From: Symsagittifera roscoffensis
Lineage: Eukaryota > Xenacoelomorpha > Acoela > Convolutidae
Direction: 5' to 3'
Assembly: GCF_963678635.1 (NCBI RefSeq)
Contig: NC_087065.1
Coordinates: forward strand, 44,453,430-44,517,429
DNA length: 64,000 bases
The notes under the pieces were generated by a model. The model ran no database searches. It was not told where the DNA came from and saw only the letters and a list, made by a program, of their open reading frames with translations. Shown in pieces: positions 1-10,899 of the stretch. Each line of letters opens with the position of its first letter. The first letter of the stretch is position 1. The position numbers and the translations under genes were made by a program.

Positions 1-135
1 ATTATTAACATACCCCGGTTAAAGTTCTTGAACTAGGTTTCGATCGTGACTAGCTAAATTATTGTGTTACGAATTTTTAAGGTGCTTTTGAATGTTTGCA
101 ATTGCATTATTGCTTTTGAATAATTAAGAATTCAC

Positions 136-324
136 GGCTCTACCCCCACCTCACATAAGCATCAATTTTATGGTGTTGCGATGGCTTTTACAATAAACAT
201 GAAGACCAAATATGTTCGTCATGGCCTAATTAGTTCGCATGCCAATTGGCGTAAAATTCGGATATCGTGAACAAAGTTTCACTGGTAAAAATTTGCAGAT
301 GCGGGGACAAAAAAAAACAGAGCC
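136..324. mobile_element. hAT-type MITE, degenerate copy (GGCTC...GAGCC family)
   Basis: It begins with GGCTC followed by a C-rich run and ends with an A-rich run and GAGCC. Its interior shares the phrase 'agaccaaatatgtt...tggcc' with the better copy at 13224-13424. It is a non-autonomous member of the inverted-repeat family seen intact near 10-11 kb. The ends are decayed here and I find no clean target duplication. Confidence 0.5.
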
Positions 325-874
325 GAGTTCAACAACAAAGCTGCTCGTTTCGAAGCAAATTCTTAATTGTTCCGACTGCGTCTGAAGGCCTACTGAGTAG
401 CGTTCGCTTTTAAAATAAAACTGATTAAAATTGAGGAAAAAAAAACAATTTATTAAATATTTTCTTAGAAAGCCATCTCTTCACGCTATCTTAAGTGAAA
501 TGTATTTTTTTTTGTAAAAACACTGTTTTAAACAAAACAAACGGCATGCCTCAATTCTTTTTTAAACTGAAACATGAATAAGCCAACAATTGTGAACATA
601 ATTGTTCTTCATTTTTTGTATCATAACAACACAAACACACTAAATATAAAAAAAACTTAAGTGCCGGGAAGCGAACAAAAACTTGAAGTGCGGGTAAGCG
701 AAAAAGAGCCAGGGTTAGGATATAATTTTGTACTTACTAAAAGTTTTCAACTTAAACGGTGGTCGGGAGTATCGGGTCATTTTTGCGCGGGATAACTTTA
801 GTTGAAACGCCAAAGAGATGAAGATTAAGTAGGTCAGTTAGCTCTCACACACAAAAGAAATATAAGATTAGAAA
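325..874. other. AT-rich spacer with one MITE end
   Basis: No coding region is visible. At about 655-710 there is a right-hand MITE end (A-rich run plus GAGCC) whose left partner I cannot place. The rest is homopolymer-rich, low-complexity sequence. Confidence 0.4.
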
Positions 875-1009
875 ATGGAATCAAAATCAACAGACCCGTT
901 AGAGAACACCACCAAAAGAAAAAGCCAAAAACAAGATTTTTGCAAAAATATCTGCAGAGAAGTTGCAGAAAACCGGAAAAAACGTAAACAAAAAAATAGC
1001 AGGAGGTAG
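875..1009 (+). CDS. short basic ORF, 44 aa, related to the ORF at 8382-8609
   Basis: ATG at 875 opens a 44-residue lysine/arginine-rich frame. Its middle and end match the 75-aa ORF at 8382-8609: both have a K-S-[TI]-D-P-L-x-N-[TI]-T stretch, an I-C-R-x-V-A-E-N core and a K-x-K-Q-K tail. The two related copies flank the BEL element and the SGNH remnant. They could be paralogous fragments of a small gene or parts of a repeat. No domain is recognised, and the function is unknown. Confidence 0.25.
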   Translation: MESKSTDPLENTTKRKSQKQDFCKNICREVAENRKKRKQKNSRR

Positions 1010-1346
1010 TTAAGAAAAACTAAGGATTTATAAAAAATTTAAAGTCCATTAATCAAAGTGATTACTTAAAAATCACACCAAAATAGTTTCGCTGTTGGTC
1101 AAAAGGCAACAGAATTCGTGATTTTAAAAAAATACATATTTGGAACCACTCATTCATTCCCTTCCTTCCTACTTGAAGTTCATCTATCCTCAAATAAAAT
1201 AATTGATTTAAATAAGTTTTCATTCTTCTTTCATTTCCTTAAAAAATCACGTTTTCAAATCACTCAAAAAACTCGATCAGCGAACGCGAAGATTTTGAGT
1301 AGAACGCCGCGAGTCCCACAGAAGTACAAGTACAACTTCGACTCGA

Positions 1347-2840
1347 ATGAATGCAAGCGAAAACCCCACGAAGGACCGCGCAATTGAACGAAAACTGGAC
1401 AGTTTTCGAAGAGAGCTCGTTAGGACGCACGATAAAATAAAGGAAAATGATCGACAATAAACGAAGATCCTGTCTTGTGAAATCAGAATTTGAATAACTC
1501 TCAAACGTCCTTGAAAAGTATAGAAAGAAGGCGCAAGAATATAACGCCAAGCAGGGAAATAACGCACAATCGATAGAGTGTGACTAAAACAGAAACGCAT
1601 ATTGTTCTGAAGATTTCGTCAAAAAACAATGAATATTTTGAGAACACTGGCAAGGCCGAAAGACGAAGCGCTTGGCAGTACCTCAGCAGCTCAATGCCTA
1701 TACAGTTCAAGATTGATACACAGACCAGGTTCCATGGAAACTTTGTCACACGCGAGTAACCAGTCAAATGATGTACAAGTACTCGGTCTCAAAGAGATGG
1801 TTGCTCAACTGGAGCTGAAAAAGTCAAAAAAGAAAAAATATATATTCTAAAAACTGTCAGAATTGAAAGTTCGAATTGCTAAAGGAACAGCGCGATTGAA
1901 GCATTGATTTTGCAACATGACTTTGTCGATTACCGACCAGCAATCAGAACTCGCAAATAATCTGTTTGTGTCTCCGGACAGGTGTGGTAGGCATATATCT
2001 CCAGAAAGAAAGTCAGTCACTTTTGACGAAGAGACCTTAAAAACATTCAGGCAAACTGACGAACCGAAAAAAGAATGCTTCGAAGTACGAACTTAAAATC
2101 GGAATAAATAGGCAACACGAAGATCGACATCAGGACGAATACTCAGATGATCTAAACAGCGAGTTCAGATATCGGAGTTTACCCAAACCCAGCTTATCAA
2201 AAGTAAAAGTGCAACTTTTTGAAGGCGAGCCATGGGAATGACCGGAGTGTTCAGGATTGTTTACGGCTACAGTGCATAATCCCAACATCACCAAAAAAGA
2301 AAAATTGTACTATCTGAAGATTTATCTATCTGGAAAAGCAAAGCAAATACTAACAAGACTCAGCTTCGATGGCAGCCAATACGATCCTGTTTGGAAACTG
2401 TTGACCAGACATTATGACCAGCCGCACATCATAGTTGACTCTCAACTTAGGTTAGTGCAGAACTTTTCATTGATCAAGATCCACGATTTTTACCAAATCT
2501 CGAAATTCTCGCTGAAAAAGTGAGTTCATTTCTTAGTATTCTTGCTTTAGATATCATGGGGATGCGAAAGCAACTGCAAACAAGAACAGGATAATCGCAA
2601 AGCTCCCTCCCGATCTGAAAGAAAATTGGCTTTTATTGAATATTGAAAGAAGACATTCAGAAACAAATGTTGCTGAACTAAGTAAATAATTGACTGATAG
2701 AGCCTTAGAGCACGATCAGTTAATGGCAAAAAGAAGTCATGAATCCAGAGGTGGAAACAAAACAATCAATGCATTTCCAAAGAAGGAAATGCCAGAACCT
2801 ATACATCAGAAGACAAGAGACAACTGAATAAAAACGCAGA
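1347..2840 (+). pseudogene. BEL/Pao gag remnant
   Basis: A frame opening at ATG 1347 gives 37 charged, coiled-coil-like residues and stops at 1458. Further frames lie at 1629-1850 (73 aa) and 1918-2095. At 2230-2523 a DUF1759-like gag core is readable: a G-E-P-W-E segment interrupted by a TGA, then E-K-L-Y-Y-L, L-S-G-K-A and a R-H-Y-D-Q-P block. DUF1759 is the usual gag domain of BEL/Pao elements. At least three stops or frameshifts separate the pieces, so the gene is dead. Confidence 0.7.
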
Positions 2841-2847
2841 TCAATGT

Positions 2848-3171
2848 TTGTGCAGTAACAAAGGAACAAAAAAAAGGTGGAACTGTCCAGACTTCAAAAT
2901 GGTAAACAAGAGACAAAGTTATGAAGTTCTGAAGAAAAATCGATGCTATTTTGGATGCTTGGGCAAAATAAATAGTATCAAGAATTGTAAAGTCAGTCCA
3001 TGTGGGATCAGTGGTTGCGACAAAAAGGAAGATTTTGCGACAAAAAGCAATAGTGGTTCACTTCCATTTGTAACAGCTACACTAATTAACCCAGACACAT
3101 GCAATTCAGTGAACATTTGCGCTTTGCAAGATACGAGATCGACAGGATTGACAAAAGTCTCAAAGAAATGA
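2848..3171 (+). pseudogene. BEL/Pao zinc knuckle and aspartic protease remnant
   Basis: The 107-aa frame has a Cys-rich knuckle (C-Y-F-G-C-L-G then C...C...C) followed by a short protease start. The protease active-site triplet is in the position of A-L-x-D-T-G-S, but the glycine is replaced by arginine (D-T-R-S). With the stop at 3169 and no flap region in frame, the protease is inactive. The fold family (DUF1758 of BEL/Pao) is inferred from the order of domains. Confidence 0.6.
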
Positions 3172-3358
3172 TGAATTTGTCAGCAAGTTAATGCAGACGA
3201 GAACCTTCTGGAACTAACAGTGCGATCAAAATCAATGAAAAGGTCTCAGTGAAAGTGACGAACCAGAAATCTAAAACCAAAACACATTAACTGTTTGGTA
3301 CCACCAGATTTGATCAACCATCTATGATTACAGGATTTACAAAAGAAGATTTCCTCAC

Positions 3359-3715
3359 ATGTCGATATTACCAAATTGCAAAATATCACACTCTGAAGTG
3401 AAACTGATAGTTGTTCAGGAAAATTTCAGTGTGATCAGACTAATTGAGTTCAAGCATCAAAACAAAAGAGACCCATGGGGAGTAAAGACACCACTTGGCT
3501 GGCCACTAAGTGGTTCATTGGGACAACAACAAGGAAGGAAATGCAAAGCCCCATTTTATTTCTGTTTTGCAGAGGAACAGCAAAATAGCGAAGTTACACA
3601 ATGGTGGGTCATAGAAAATTATGGTTCCTCAAAAAATGTTGAGTCGCTATCTGAAGAAGAAAAAAGAGTTCAAGAAATTCTCCAATCAACAACAAAAATC
3701 GAAGTTAGAAGTTGA
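3359..3715 (+). pseudogene. BEL/Pao protease-RT linker
   Basis: This 118-aa open segment contains W-G-V-K-T-P-L-G-W-P-L-S-G, the linker motif that precedes reverse transcriptase in BEL/Pao polyproteins, and an acidic stretch ending before the next stop. It is a fragment of the pol frame and is not an independent gene. Confidence 0.7.
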
Positions 3716-3883
3716 AAAATTGGACTTCTATGGACAGAAGACAACGTCAAATTACCCAATAACCACGGAAGTGTACTGGGACAGCTGAGATCGTTGCAGC
3801 GTATACTCGGCAAAGACATATAACTGAAGGAAAAACATACCGAAACAACCAAAGCGGATCTCGAAAAAGGTTTCATCGAGAGT

Positions 3884-4483
3884 ATGTCTCAAAATGATTT
3901 TGCAGAAAAAGATAACAAAACTACCCCGTCATCCCATTTTTCAAAAAAGGCACCAAAGTATCAAGGTACATCTTTGAACAATAAATTGCTGCCTGGACGG
4001 GATTTGTTAAAAAATTTTATTAGGACTTTGTTCAAATTTCGGGAAGGAGCAGTTGCACTCACAGCCGACATTGAGCAGATGTTTCTCAAGTCAAAGTGTA
4101 ATAATCTGATTTTTCTGTACTCAAATGTTGAAAACGAAATTGAAAGGATTGTTATTTACAATTACAATCGACACATAATTGGTGCTAGAAGTTCACAAAC
4201 TTGTGCAAACTATTCACTAACAAGAACCCTTGAAATTGACAATCTACACAAGTTGTCAAATCTTTTCTGCATGGATGATTTCATCTTTCCATTAAATGAC
4301 CAACTGGAGACTGAGAACTTCAGAAAAGAAGTAGTTGAGAACTTGTCAAGAGATGGTTTCAAGTTGACGAAATTCCAATGCAACGTTGAAGAGTTTCATG
4401 AAAAAGCCGTAGAAAATGAAGCATCGATTTTGGGCCGATTCAGACCCTTTAGCAGTATGTCGAATGAAGGACTGACCAGTTGA
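3884..4483 (+). pseudogene. BEL/Pao reverse transcriptase fragment, copy 1
   Basis: The 199-aa frame carries the BEL RT block with S-L-N-N-K-L-L-P-G-R-D-L-L, the first catalytic region A-D-I-E-Q-M-F, and the second catalytic region C-M-D-D-F in place of the usual Y-V-D-D. An RT of this family is about twice as long with its thumb and connection, so this is partial. The sequence from 3954 is repeated from 4871. Confidence 0.75.
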
Positions 4484-4870
4484 AGGATTCTCCGAACGAG
4501 ACCTTCTTAGCGTGGTTTCCTGATTATTTGATCCATTAGCAGTTTTGTCAACCTATTGAAATCGAAACAGAAATATTTTGAAGAAATAATGGAAACAAGA
4601 TGGAGTGGATTGGGATAGGATAATACCTGAAAATATTGCAGAAGAATATGAGTCAAGAAAAAAAATCTCGTACGAGTCAAAGATATTTAATCTAAAGAAA
4701 CTATTTTATTTGTGCACCAAAACAAACTGACCTGCATGTTTTTGAGGACGCGTCACTTGAAGGCTTATGCGTGGTTGCATACTTCTGTGCTTCAGGTGCA
4801 GATGAAAATAAAAGTTTATCTTCTGTTGTTGGCACCAGAGAAGCAATTGAGCAAACCAAGGCTGGAGTTC
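3954..4870 (+). repeat. internal tandem duplication in BEL pol, copy 1 of 2
   Basis: The 917 bp from 3954 are repeated from 4871 to about 5800. The junction falls at 'gctggagtt|c', where RNase H sequence jumps back to RT sequence. The copies differ by scattered substitutions and by a short segment (about 13 bp near 5748-5762) present only in the second, so the duplication is not brand new. Confidence 0.85.
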
Positions 4871-5800
4871 CAAAGTATCAAGGTACATCTTTGAACAATA
4901 AATTGCTGCCTGGACGGGATTTGTTATAAAAATTTTGTTGGGACTTTGTTCAAAGTTCGGGAAGGAGCAGTTGCACTCACAGCCGACATTGAGCAGATGT
5001 TTCTCAAGTCAAAGTGAAATAATCTGATTTTTCTGTACTCAAATGTTGAAAACGAAATTGAAAGGATTGTTATTTACAATTACAATCGACACATAATTGG
5101 TGCTAGAAGTTCACAAACTTGTGCAAACTATTCACTAACAAGAACCCTTGAAATTGATAATCTACACAAGTTGTCAAATGTTTTCTGCATGGATGATTTC
5201 ATCTTTCCATTAAATGACCAACTGGAGACTGAGAACTTCAGAAAAGAAGTAGTTGAGAACTTGTCAAGAGATGGTTTCAAGTTGACGAAATTCCAATGCA
5301 ACGTTGAAGAGTTTCATGAAAAAGCCGTAGAAAATGAAGCATCGATTTTGGGCCGATTCAGATCCTTTAGCAGTATGTCGAATGAAGGACTGACGAGTTG
5401 AAGGATTCCCCAACGAGACCTTCTTAGTGTGGTTTCCTGATTATTTGATCCATTAGCAGTTTTGTCAACATATAGAAATCGAAACAGAAATATTTTGAAG
5501 AAATAATGGAAACAAGATGGAGTGGATTGGGATAGGATAATACCTGAAAATATTGCAGAAGAATATGAGTCAAGGAGAAAAATTTCGTACGAGTCAAAGA
5601 TATTTAATGTAGAGAAACTATTTTATTTGTGTACCAAAACAAACTGACCTGCATGTTTTTGAGGACGCATCACTTGAAGGCTTATGCGTGATTGCATACT
5701 TCTGTGCTTCAGGTGCAGATGAAAATAAAAGTTTATCTTTTGTTGTTGGCAAAACAAGAGTGGCACCAGAGAAGCAATTGAGCAAACCAAGGCTGGAGTT
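4871..5800 (+). repeat. internal tandem duplication in BEL pol, copy 2 of 2
   Basis: Second copy of the RT to early RNase H segment. In this copy the RT frame is broken early by new stops, and a clean open part remains only at 5171-5401 (76 aa, the catalytic C-M-D-D-F region). It continues directly into the rest of RNase H. Confidence 0.85.
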
Positions 5801-5966
5801 GCAAGCAGCAGTGATCGCAACCAGAATCAAAAACAATAAACTCGAATCGCACCAAACCACAGTAAAGGAAAAATACATGTGGTCGGATTCTAGTACTGTA
5901 TTGGCTTGGTTGTCTTCCGAAAAAAATTACCAGTTTTTGTTGCGAATAGGGTTGCGGAGATCTTAG
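5688..5966 (+). pseudogene. BEL/Pao RNase H fragment
   Basis: The 92-aa frame shows the RNase H part of the BEL/Pao pol: an A-P-E-K-Q-L-S-K-P-R-L-E-L-Q-A-A motif followed by W-S-D-S-S-T-V-L-A-W, where the aspartate is one of the metal-binding positions. It ends at a frameshift or stop near 5966. Confidence 0.75.
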
Positions 5967-6133
5967 ACACCACAACTGTCAATTCATGGAGACAAGTGAA
6001 ATCAGACATGAATCCAGCAGACCTAGGAACAAGGGGTCTAACAAAAAATCAGATACCCGATAGCACTTAGCTACATGGATCAAAACTGACTTGGAACAAA
6101 ATTGAAGATCAATGGCCAAAGAAACTCAAGATC

Positions 6134-7514
6134 ATGAATGTCGAATTGGAAAAAGTTGTCGAAGAAACTTGTAACAAAGTTACAATCATTGACCCTTTGT
6201 CCGTCTGGCATAGGTTCAGTAATTTCAAAAAGTTTCAAAATACAATGACTTATTGCATAAGGGCAATAGAAAAAGACAAACCGAAGAATTTGACCATCAC
6301 TGCTGAAGAAAAGATAAAAGCAACAAAAGCAATCTTCGGATCAGTTCAACAAGAGAGTTTTCAGGAAGATAAACAAACTCAACTTCTAAAATTGAATCCA
6401 TTCCTAGATTTGGATGGATTACTACGAACAAGAGGCAGACTAGTGAAGTCAAAAGACTTGACATTTGCACAAAAGCATCCAATATTAGTGGATGACAAGC
6501 ATCATGTTAGAGATAATCTGCTGAGAAACGAACAAAAAGATCACGTGGTAATTGAACACCTCAGAAGTATGGTTTAAGAAAACTACTGCATTTTTGGCGT
6601 GATAAATAGTCGAAGATCAAAAAAAGCGAACTATGTTCGTTGTCGAAAAAATTCTCAGAAAAAAGAACGCCCCATGAAGGCGGATCTACCCGAAGTGAGA
6701 ATGGACTTCAGTAGACCATTTAAGAACACCGCAGAGGACTACTTTGGACCTTTCAATGTAAATGTCAGAAGATTGTCTGAGAAAAGGTGGTTATGTCTGA
6801 TGACTTTTTTTACCACAAGAGCGGTACAATTAGAAGTTGCACAATACTTGTCGACAGACAATGTTGATTGGTTGGTTTCGGTTTATTGCGCTAAAAGGCA
6901 AACCCAAACTCATCATCAGCGACAACGGAACAATTTTTGTGGGTACCAATAATTACCTGACACAGTAGATGAACGAATGGAAAATAAAACAAGCAACGGC
7001 CTAGAGATACATTGAGTGGAGGTTCAACCCTGCCAAAGCTCCACACTTTGAAGGAGTTTGAGAAAGACTTGTGAGAAAATCCGAGAAATCAATATATAAT
7101 GTCTTAGGAACACAGAACATGAATGAACAGATCCTAGGTACGACAATTTGCAGCGTGGAAGAAATCTTAAATCAAAGACCACTTACACCCGTTTCAGATG
7201 ACACGGAAAGTCTTGAGGCGATAACCCCAAATCATTTTTTGATTGAATCGTCTGGGTCAAAAATGATTCGAATCTACTCAAAAGAGTACAAAACTCATCA
7301 CAGGAACCTGAAAGAAGCCGAAACAAATGCAAATCAAATCAAGTCTGGCAAATATTTCAAAAGGGAATATAATCTGATGCACTTAATAAGAAGTAAATTG
7401 TTCAAAGAGTCAAAGATCGATTTGAATGAAGTAAATCTTGTATGGATAGTTGACCCACAAACATTCACAAACAAGTTTCAATGTTTGAAGAATAGCGAAA
7501 TTAAGCTAGAGTGA
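6134..7514 (+). pseudogene. BEL/Pao integrase remnant
   Basis: Three frames follow each other. 6134-6577 (147 aa) holds the segment before the integrase zinc-binding region (L-L-R-T-R-G-R-L). 6599-6952 has D-Y-F-G-P-F-N-V, the first catalytic aspartate region, and T-T-R-A-V-Q-L-E-V-A. 7071-7514 has the downstream E-E-I-L-N-Q-R-P-L-T-P and P-N-H-F-L motifs. Frameshifts lie near 6590, 6950 and 7060. This order and these motifs are those of BEL/Pao integrases. Confidence 0.8.
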
Positions 7515-7620
7515 AGATGGCATCAGTAGGTCAGCAGAATTGACAACGAAGACAGGAATGTATAAACGACTCATAATTCGACTCGTAAAAATAATGAAAG
7601 ACGATGAAAAATTAAAGTGA

Positions 7621-8056
7621 ATGTTTAAGTCAGTTATCGTTTTCGCTTTTGAAAATGCAAATTCAATTGTAATTATTGGCGATAGTCATGTTGTTTGCTT
7701 ACAAAATTGTTATAATACCTACTAGCTTGTATTCCCAGCATTACATTTCTTGTTTCTCTTGCTGGCAGGCACGAATAGATTTGAAAACCCTAAAAAAGTT
7801 TACTCATGTTATTTTTATGTGCGGAGGTAATGATGCATGTGATCATTCACATAAGGACATACCCGCAAAACGAGCTGGCAAAATTACCCGTAAAATGAAG
7901 TTCTTTACTGACTCAATACCCAAAAGGAAAATAATGGTTGCGTCAGTTCTTCCCCGAGAATTATGGGACACTGAAGTGGGCGTCCTGAATAAACTCATGA
8001 AGAAGTTTAGAAAGAACTTCGTACAATTGCACGTACATCCTGAGTACAAGTCTTAA
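7621..8056 (+). pseudogene. SGNH-hydrolase-like remnant downstream of BEL pol
   Basis: ATG 7621 opens a frame with V-I-I-G-D-S-H-V, matching block I of SGNH/GDSL hydrolases (nucleophile serine), and stops at about 7723. A second frame, open to 8056, gives H-V-I-F-M-C-G-G-N-D, matching block III (GxND). The two blocks are about 49 codons apart, as in the family, but in different frames, so one frameshift separates them. No clear catalytic D-x-x-H block follows. It lies about 110 bp after the BEL integrase. It may be an extra domain carried by the retroelement or an unrelated decayed gene. Confidence 0.55.
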
Positions 8057-8381
8057 ACCGACAGAACTCATTGCAATGAGCGTACTTATCGCACAATTTT
8101 GAGTCTCTCATTGGAAAAATTTAATTACTTGTTTCAAGAACTTGCTGATCTTGTTTGGCCGGTGACTTTCACGATTTTAGATTCAAGTTTCAATTTTAAC
8201 TTCTTACTGGAAAGTCAAACCTCTTATTCAATTTTACCCTTAGGCTATTAAGCAACCCAGTTGTTTAGATTGCGAAATTTTAGCATCTTTGATTTGGATT
8301 ACTGTTTGAGCAAAAATTTTACACATAAACGTAGGAGCTTATGTTTTGATTGCAAAATAAATTATCTCTAGGCAGTGCAAA

Positions 8382-8609
8382 TTGGAATGTTGTGATTGCA
8401 AACATATCTTTGTGCAGCAAAAAGGACAGCAAAACTTTGCAAAATCAATAGACCCGTTGAAAAATATCACAACAGAAAAAACCAAAGAAAAGAGATCTGC
8501 AATAAGTATCTGCAGAAAAGTTGCAGAAAACCAGAATAAACTAAAACAAAAAATAGCAGATTTAAAACGAAAATTTGGAATTTCGCATAATGTTGACATT
8601 TCTCATTAG
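8382..8609 (+). CDS. small basic ORF, 75 aa, unknown
   Basis: The ORF starts with a short Cys cluster (E-C-C-D-C-K) and is otherwise lysine-rich, with a predicted helical second half (V-A-E-N-x-N-K-L-K-Q-K-I-A-D-L). Residues from about 20 on resemble the ORF at 875-1009. No known domain is recognised. The similarity between copies is clearer in protein than in the surrounding DNA, which hints at past coding, but this is weak evidence. Confidence 0.3.
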   Translation: MECCDCKHIFVQQKGQQNFAKSIDPLKNITTEKTKEKRSAISICRKVAENQNKLKQKIADLKRKFGISHNVDISH

Positions 8610-9479
8610 AAGATTCAAATTTTTATACAATTACCTTATAACTGTAATATTTTATCACGTTTTTTTTTCAAGTTGGCGTGGTAAGGAAAGGCAATTATAA
8701 TTTGACTTAAAGTAAGTTTCTTTTATTGTTTTATCAGAACGCTCTGTTGAGTTTTCTGAACCGACAAACTTTTGAAAAGACGATTTTTTCCTCCGTTTTT
8801 ATTCTATCTTTTGAAATAAAAAATTGGTTGTAAAGTCCGTTGACGCTGAGACAATTTTTAGTGACTAGCGGTAATATTAAACGTCATAAAGTTTTTAACC
8901 CGAGATGATGGAGTTTACGATGTGTCAACCCCCCCTCTCTCTTCCATCCATCCCTGTTCAACCATCAGGTACCCCCCACCCGTTCAACCATTGAAGCACA
9001 ATTCTCTGATTTGCACGTGAGGGGGAATAACGGGAGAATGACAATTTTTACCATGTTGACGGTAAAAAAAACAATTAAATAAAACGTTAAACTGCCAAGT
9101 TGAGAAGGTAGAGAAAAATTTAATTAAGATTCAAGATGAAGAATTATGTGAATAGTATAAGTATATGAAGCATAAAACTTAGCAACTGCAATGCACAGGA
9201 AATGAGATAAGTTTGAAGAAAAAAGTGCAAATTTTATCAAACCCTCGGAAAAAATCCATTAAAACGACTATAATTGATTTTAATGAGTTATATTGATAGA
9301 AAAAACATCAGACTTTTACTCAATTTCTAATTGATTGTAATCGATTGTAAAAGAAAACAAGACTGCTCGTATCAAGAAGAAGACTCGAATATTCTGAATG
9401 CCTTTTAAGGTCTATTGAGCAGTAATAACATGAAATAAATTAAATGTAATAAATTGAAAGGTTTTTCTTTAAGTTGAGG
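8610..9479. other. intergenic AT-rich sequence
   Basis: No gene is seen. There is a C-rich patch at about 8929-8985. At 9361-9403 lies a diverged end of the 'gactgctcgtatca' TIR family described at 49767-50412. Confidence 0.4.
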
Positions 9480-9860
9480 TTTTTGTGAGAATCATCACCC
9501 CCACACGCCATATAAAGTACATAATGATAGATTTCGCTCCCTAAAAAAATTAGCAAGTAAGCTTCCTTTACCCAATTTAAAACTTTTTACAGAAGGATCA
9601 ATTCGCCGCTTACGCGTTAATCGCGTGAAATATATCGCGCGTTAATTGTCCCAAATTGGTCGAAATGGCAATTTTTAAACCCCCATAACATTGTAAAAAA
9701 TGATCACAGATGAAATATCTTTTTGAATTTAAGCTCAGGACAAGAATATTTTTTGAAGGATGTAAGAAAATCACGCCAAAAAAGGCTGGTTAAAAAATCA
9801 AAGAAATTTGTCTGAAGAAAAACCCCACCCCGAGCACAAATATTCCGTTACTTTCGTTAC
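9480..9860 (+). repeat. dispersed repeat, copy 1 (other copy about 55410-55770)
   Basis: About 370 bp is shared in the same orientation with 55410-55770. It includes the phrases 'cacacgccatataaagtac', 'aaatatatcgcgcgtta' and 'ccccgagcacaa'. Similarity is high but interrupted. It has no coding potential and no clear terminal repeats, so it is an unclassified dispersed repeat. Confidence 0.7.
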
Positions 9861-9940
9861 GAAAGTCGGAAAAATTATTGGGACTGAAAATGAAAATCCG
9901 ATATAATCGAATTTATTCATGAAACTTCAGTGCGGTTTTG

Positions 9941-10141
9941 GGCTCTTTTTCCTTTTCCCCCCCACCAGCGAAATTTTAAAAGTAAAATTTTGTTCACATC
10001 ATAGGATTGTTACAAAAATTGGTATGCGGAATAATTAGGCTATGACAAACATAATTGGTCTTCATACTTAACCTTGTAAAACCCCTCGTTACAACATAAA
10101 ATTGATGTATATGTGAGGTGGGGGGAAAAGGAAAAAGAGCC
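9941..10141. mobile_element. hAT-type MITE with 8-bp target duplication
   Basis: Terminal inverted repeats are GGCTCTTTTTCCTTTTCCCC at the left and its near-complement ending AAAAAGAGCC at the right. The element is about 201 bp. The flanking 8 bp CGGTTTTG are present on both sides, as expected for hAT-superfamily insertion. There is no ORF, so it is non-autonomous. Confidence 0.85.
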
Positions 10142-10196
10142 CGGTTTTGACTTTATCGCTGCCTTAATGTTATGAATGAAGTGTATATGCTAAATC

Positions 10197-10425
10197 GGCT
10201 CTTTCCCAGTTCCCCCCCCCCCCCCCCTTTTCAAACTACCGAGTTTTATGTTTGTTTTACGTGTTATTAGGGCTAAATGCGTGATGTTACGCTGTTAAGT
10301 ATGAAGAACAAATCTGTTCAGAATTGTCGATTTGTTCACCACGCCAAATTTCATTGCACTATGACAACGTTAAATAAGCTTTTTAAAATTGAATTTGAAA
10401 GGTGGGGGAAAACTGGAAAAGAGCC
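10197..10425. mobile_element. hAT-type MITE, second subfamily, 8-bp target duplication
   Basis: Left end GGCTCTTTCCCAGTTCCCCC, right end a near-complement ending in GGAAAAGAGCC. The 8-bp GCTAAATC occurs immediately on both sides. The variant CCAGTT near the terminus separates it from the CCTTTT subfamily. Confidence 0.85.
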
Positions 10426-10899
10426 GCTAAATCACTATGCGTGGTTAATGGCTTGATTTGATTTTTTTTACTGGGGATCTCTAATTAATTACTAGGGCAG
10501 TAATAGGAAAGACTCGAAAACAGTTATTCTCTTCGTTGGAAGCTCACTTGACTTTTCTATCACTACCCGTCGCCAGATATAATTATCCCTTTACAGTGTA
10601 AATTTTAATTTTACGAGACTGTATGTAAGAAAAATCTAGTTTTCAATTGGGTGATGATATCACAGACCATTTTCATGACGATTGCAATCAACGAATAAAT
10701 TTTTTAAGTAAGTAAAAGTGCGGAGGATGGGACACGGCAGCAGAACCACTCACCTATAGCGTAGAATACTGGCAATCGCCCTCCCCAGATTGCAAAAATT
10801 GCAGTTTTAATACTTATACAATTTATTACGGCAAGCTATTAGATTTCTAGCAATGTAGGGCGCTTTTTTTTCAACCACCAAAGCTCTACAAGTAAAAAT

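Larger units (their letters stand above)
1347..7514 (+). mobile_element. BEL/Pao-family LTR retrotransposon, decayed coding region
   Basis: The recognisable parts run in the order of a BEL/Pao polyprotein: gag (1347-2840), zinc-knuckle and protease region (2848-3171), pre-RT linker (3359-3715), reverse transcriptase (3884-4483), RNase H (5688-5966) and integrase (6134-7514). The frame is broken many times by stops and frameshifts, so it cannot encode a working polyprotein. No pair of LTRs could be matched in the flanks, so the element's true ends are not defined. Family placement rests on the RTPLGWxxSG-like linker motif, the RT fingers motif and the RNase H A-P-x-K-x-x-S-x-P-R-L-E-L-Q-A-A motif, all typical of BEL/Pao elements in animals. 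Confidence 0.85.

Noticed and set aside
8922-9000. C-rich patch considered as a MITE end
   Set aside because: It lacks the GGCTC terminus and a matching inverted end.
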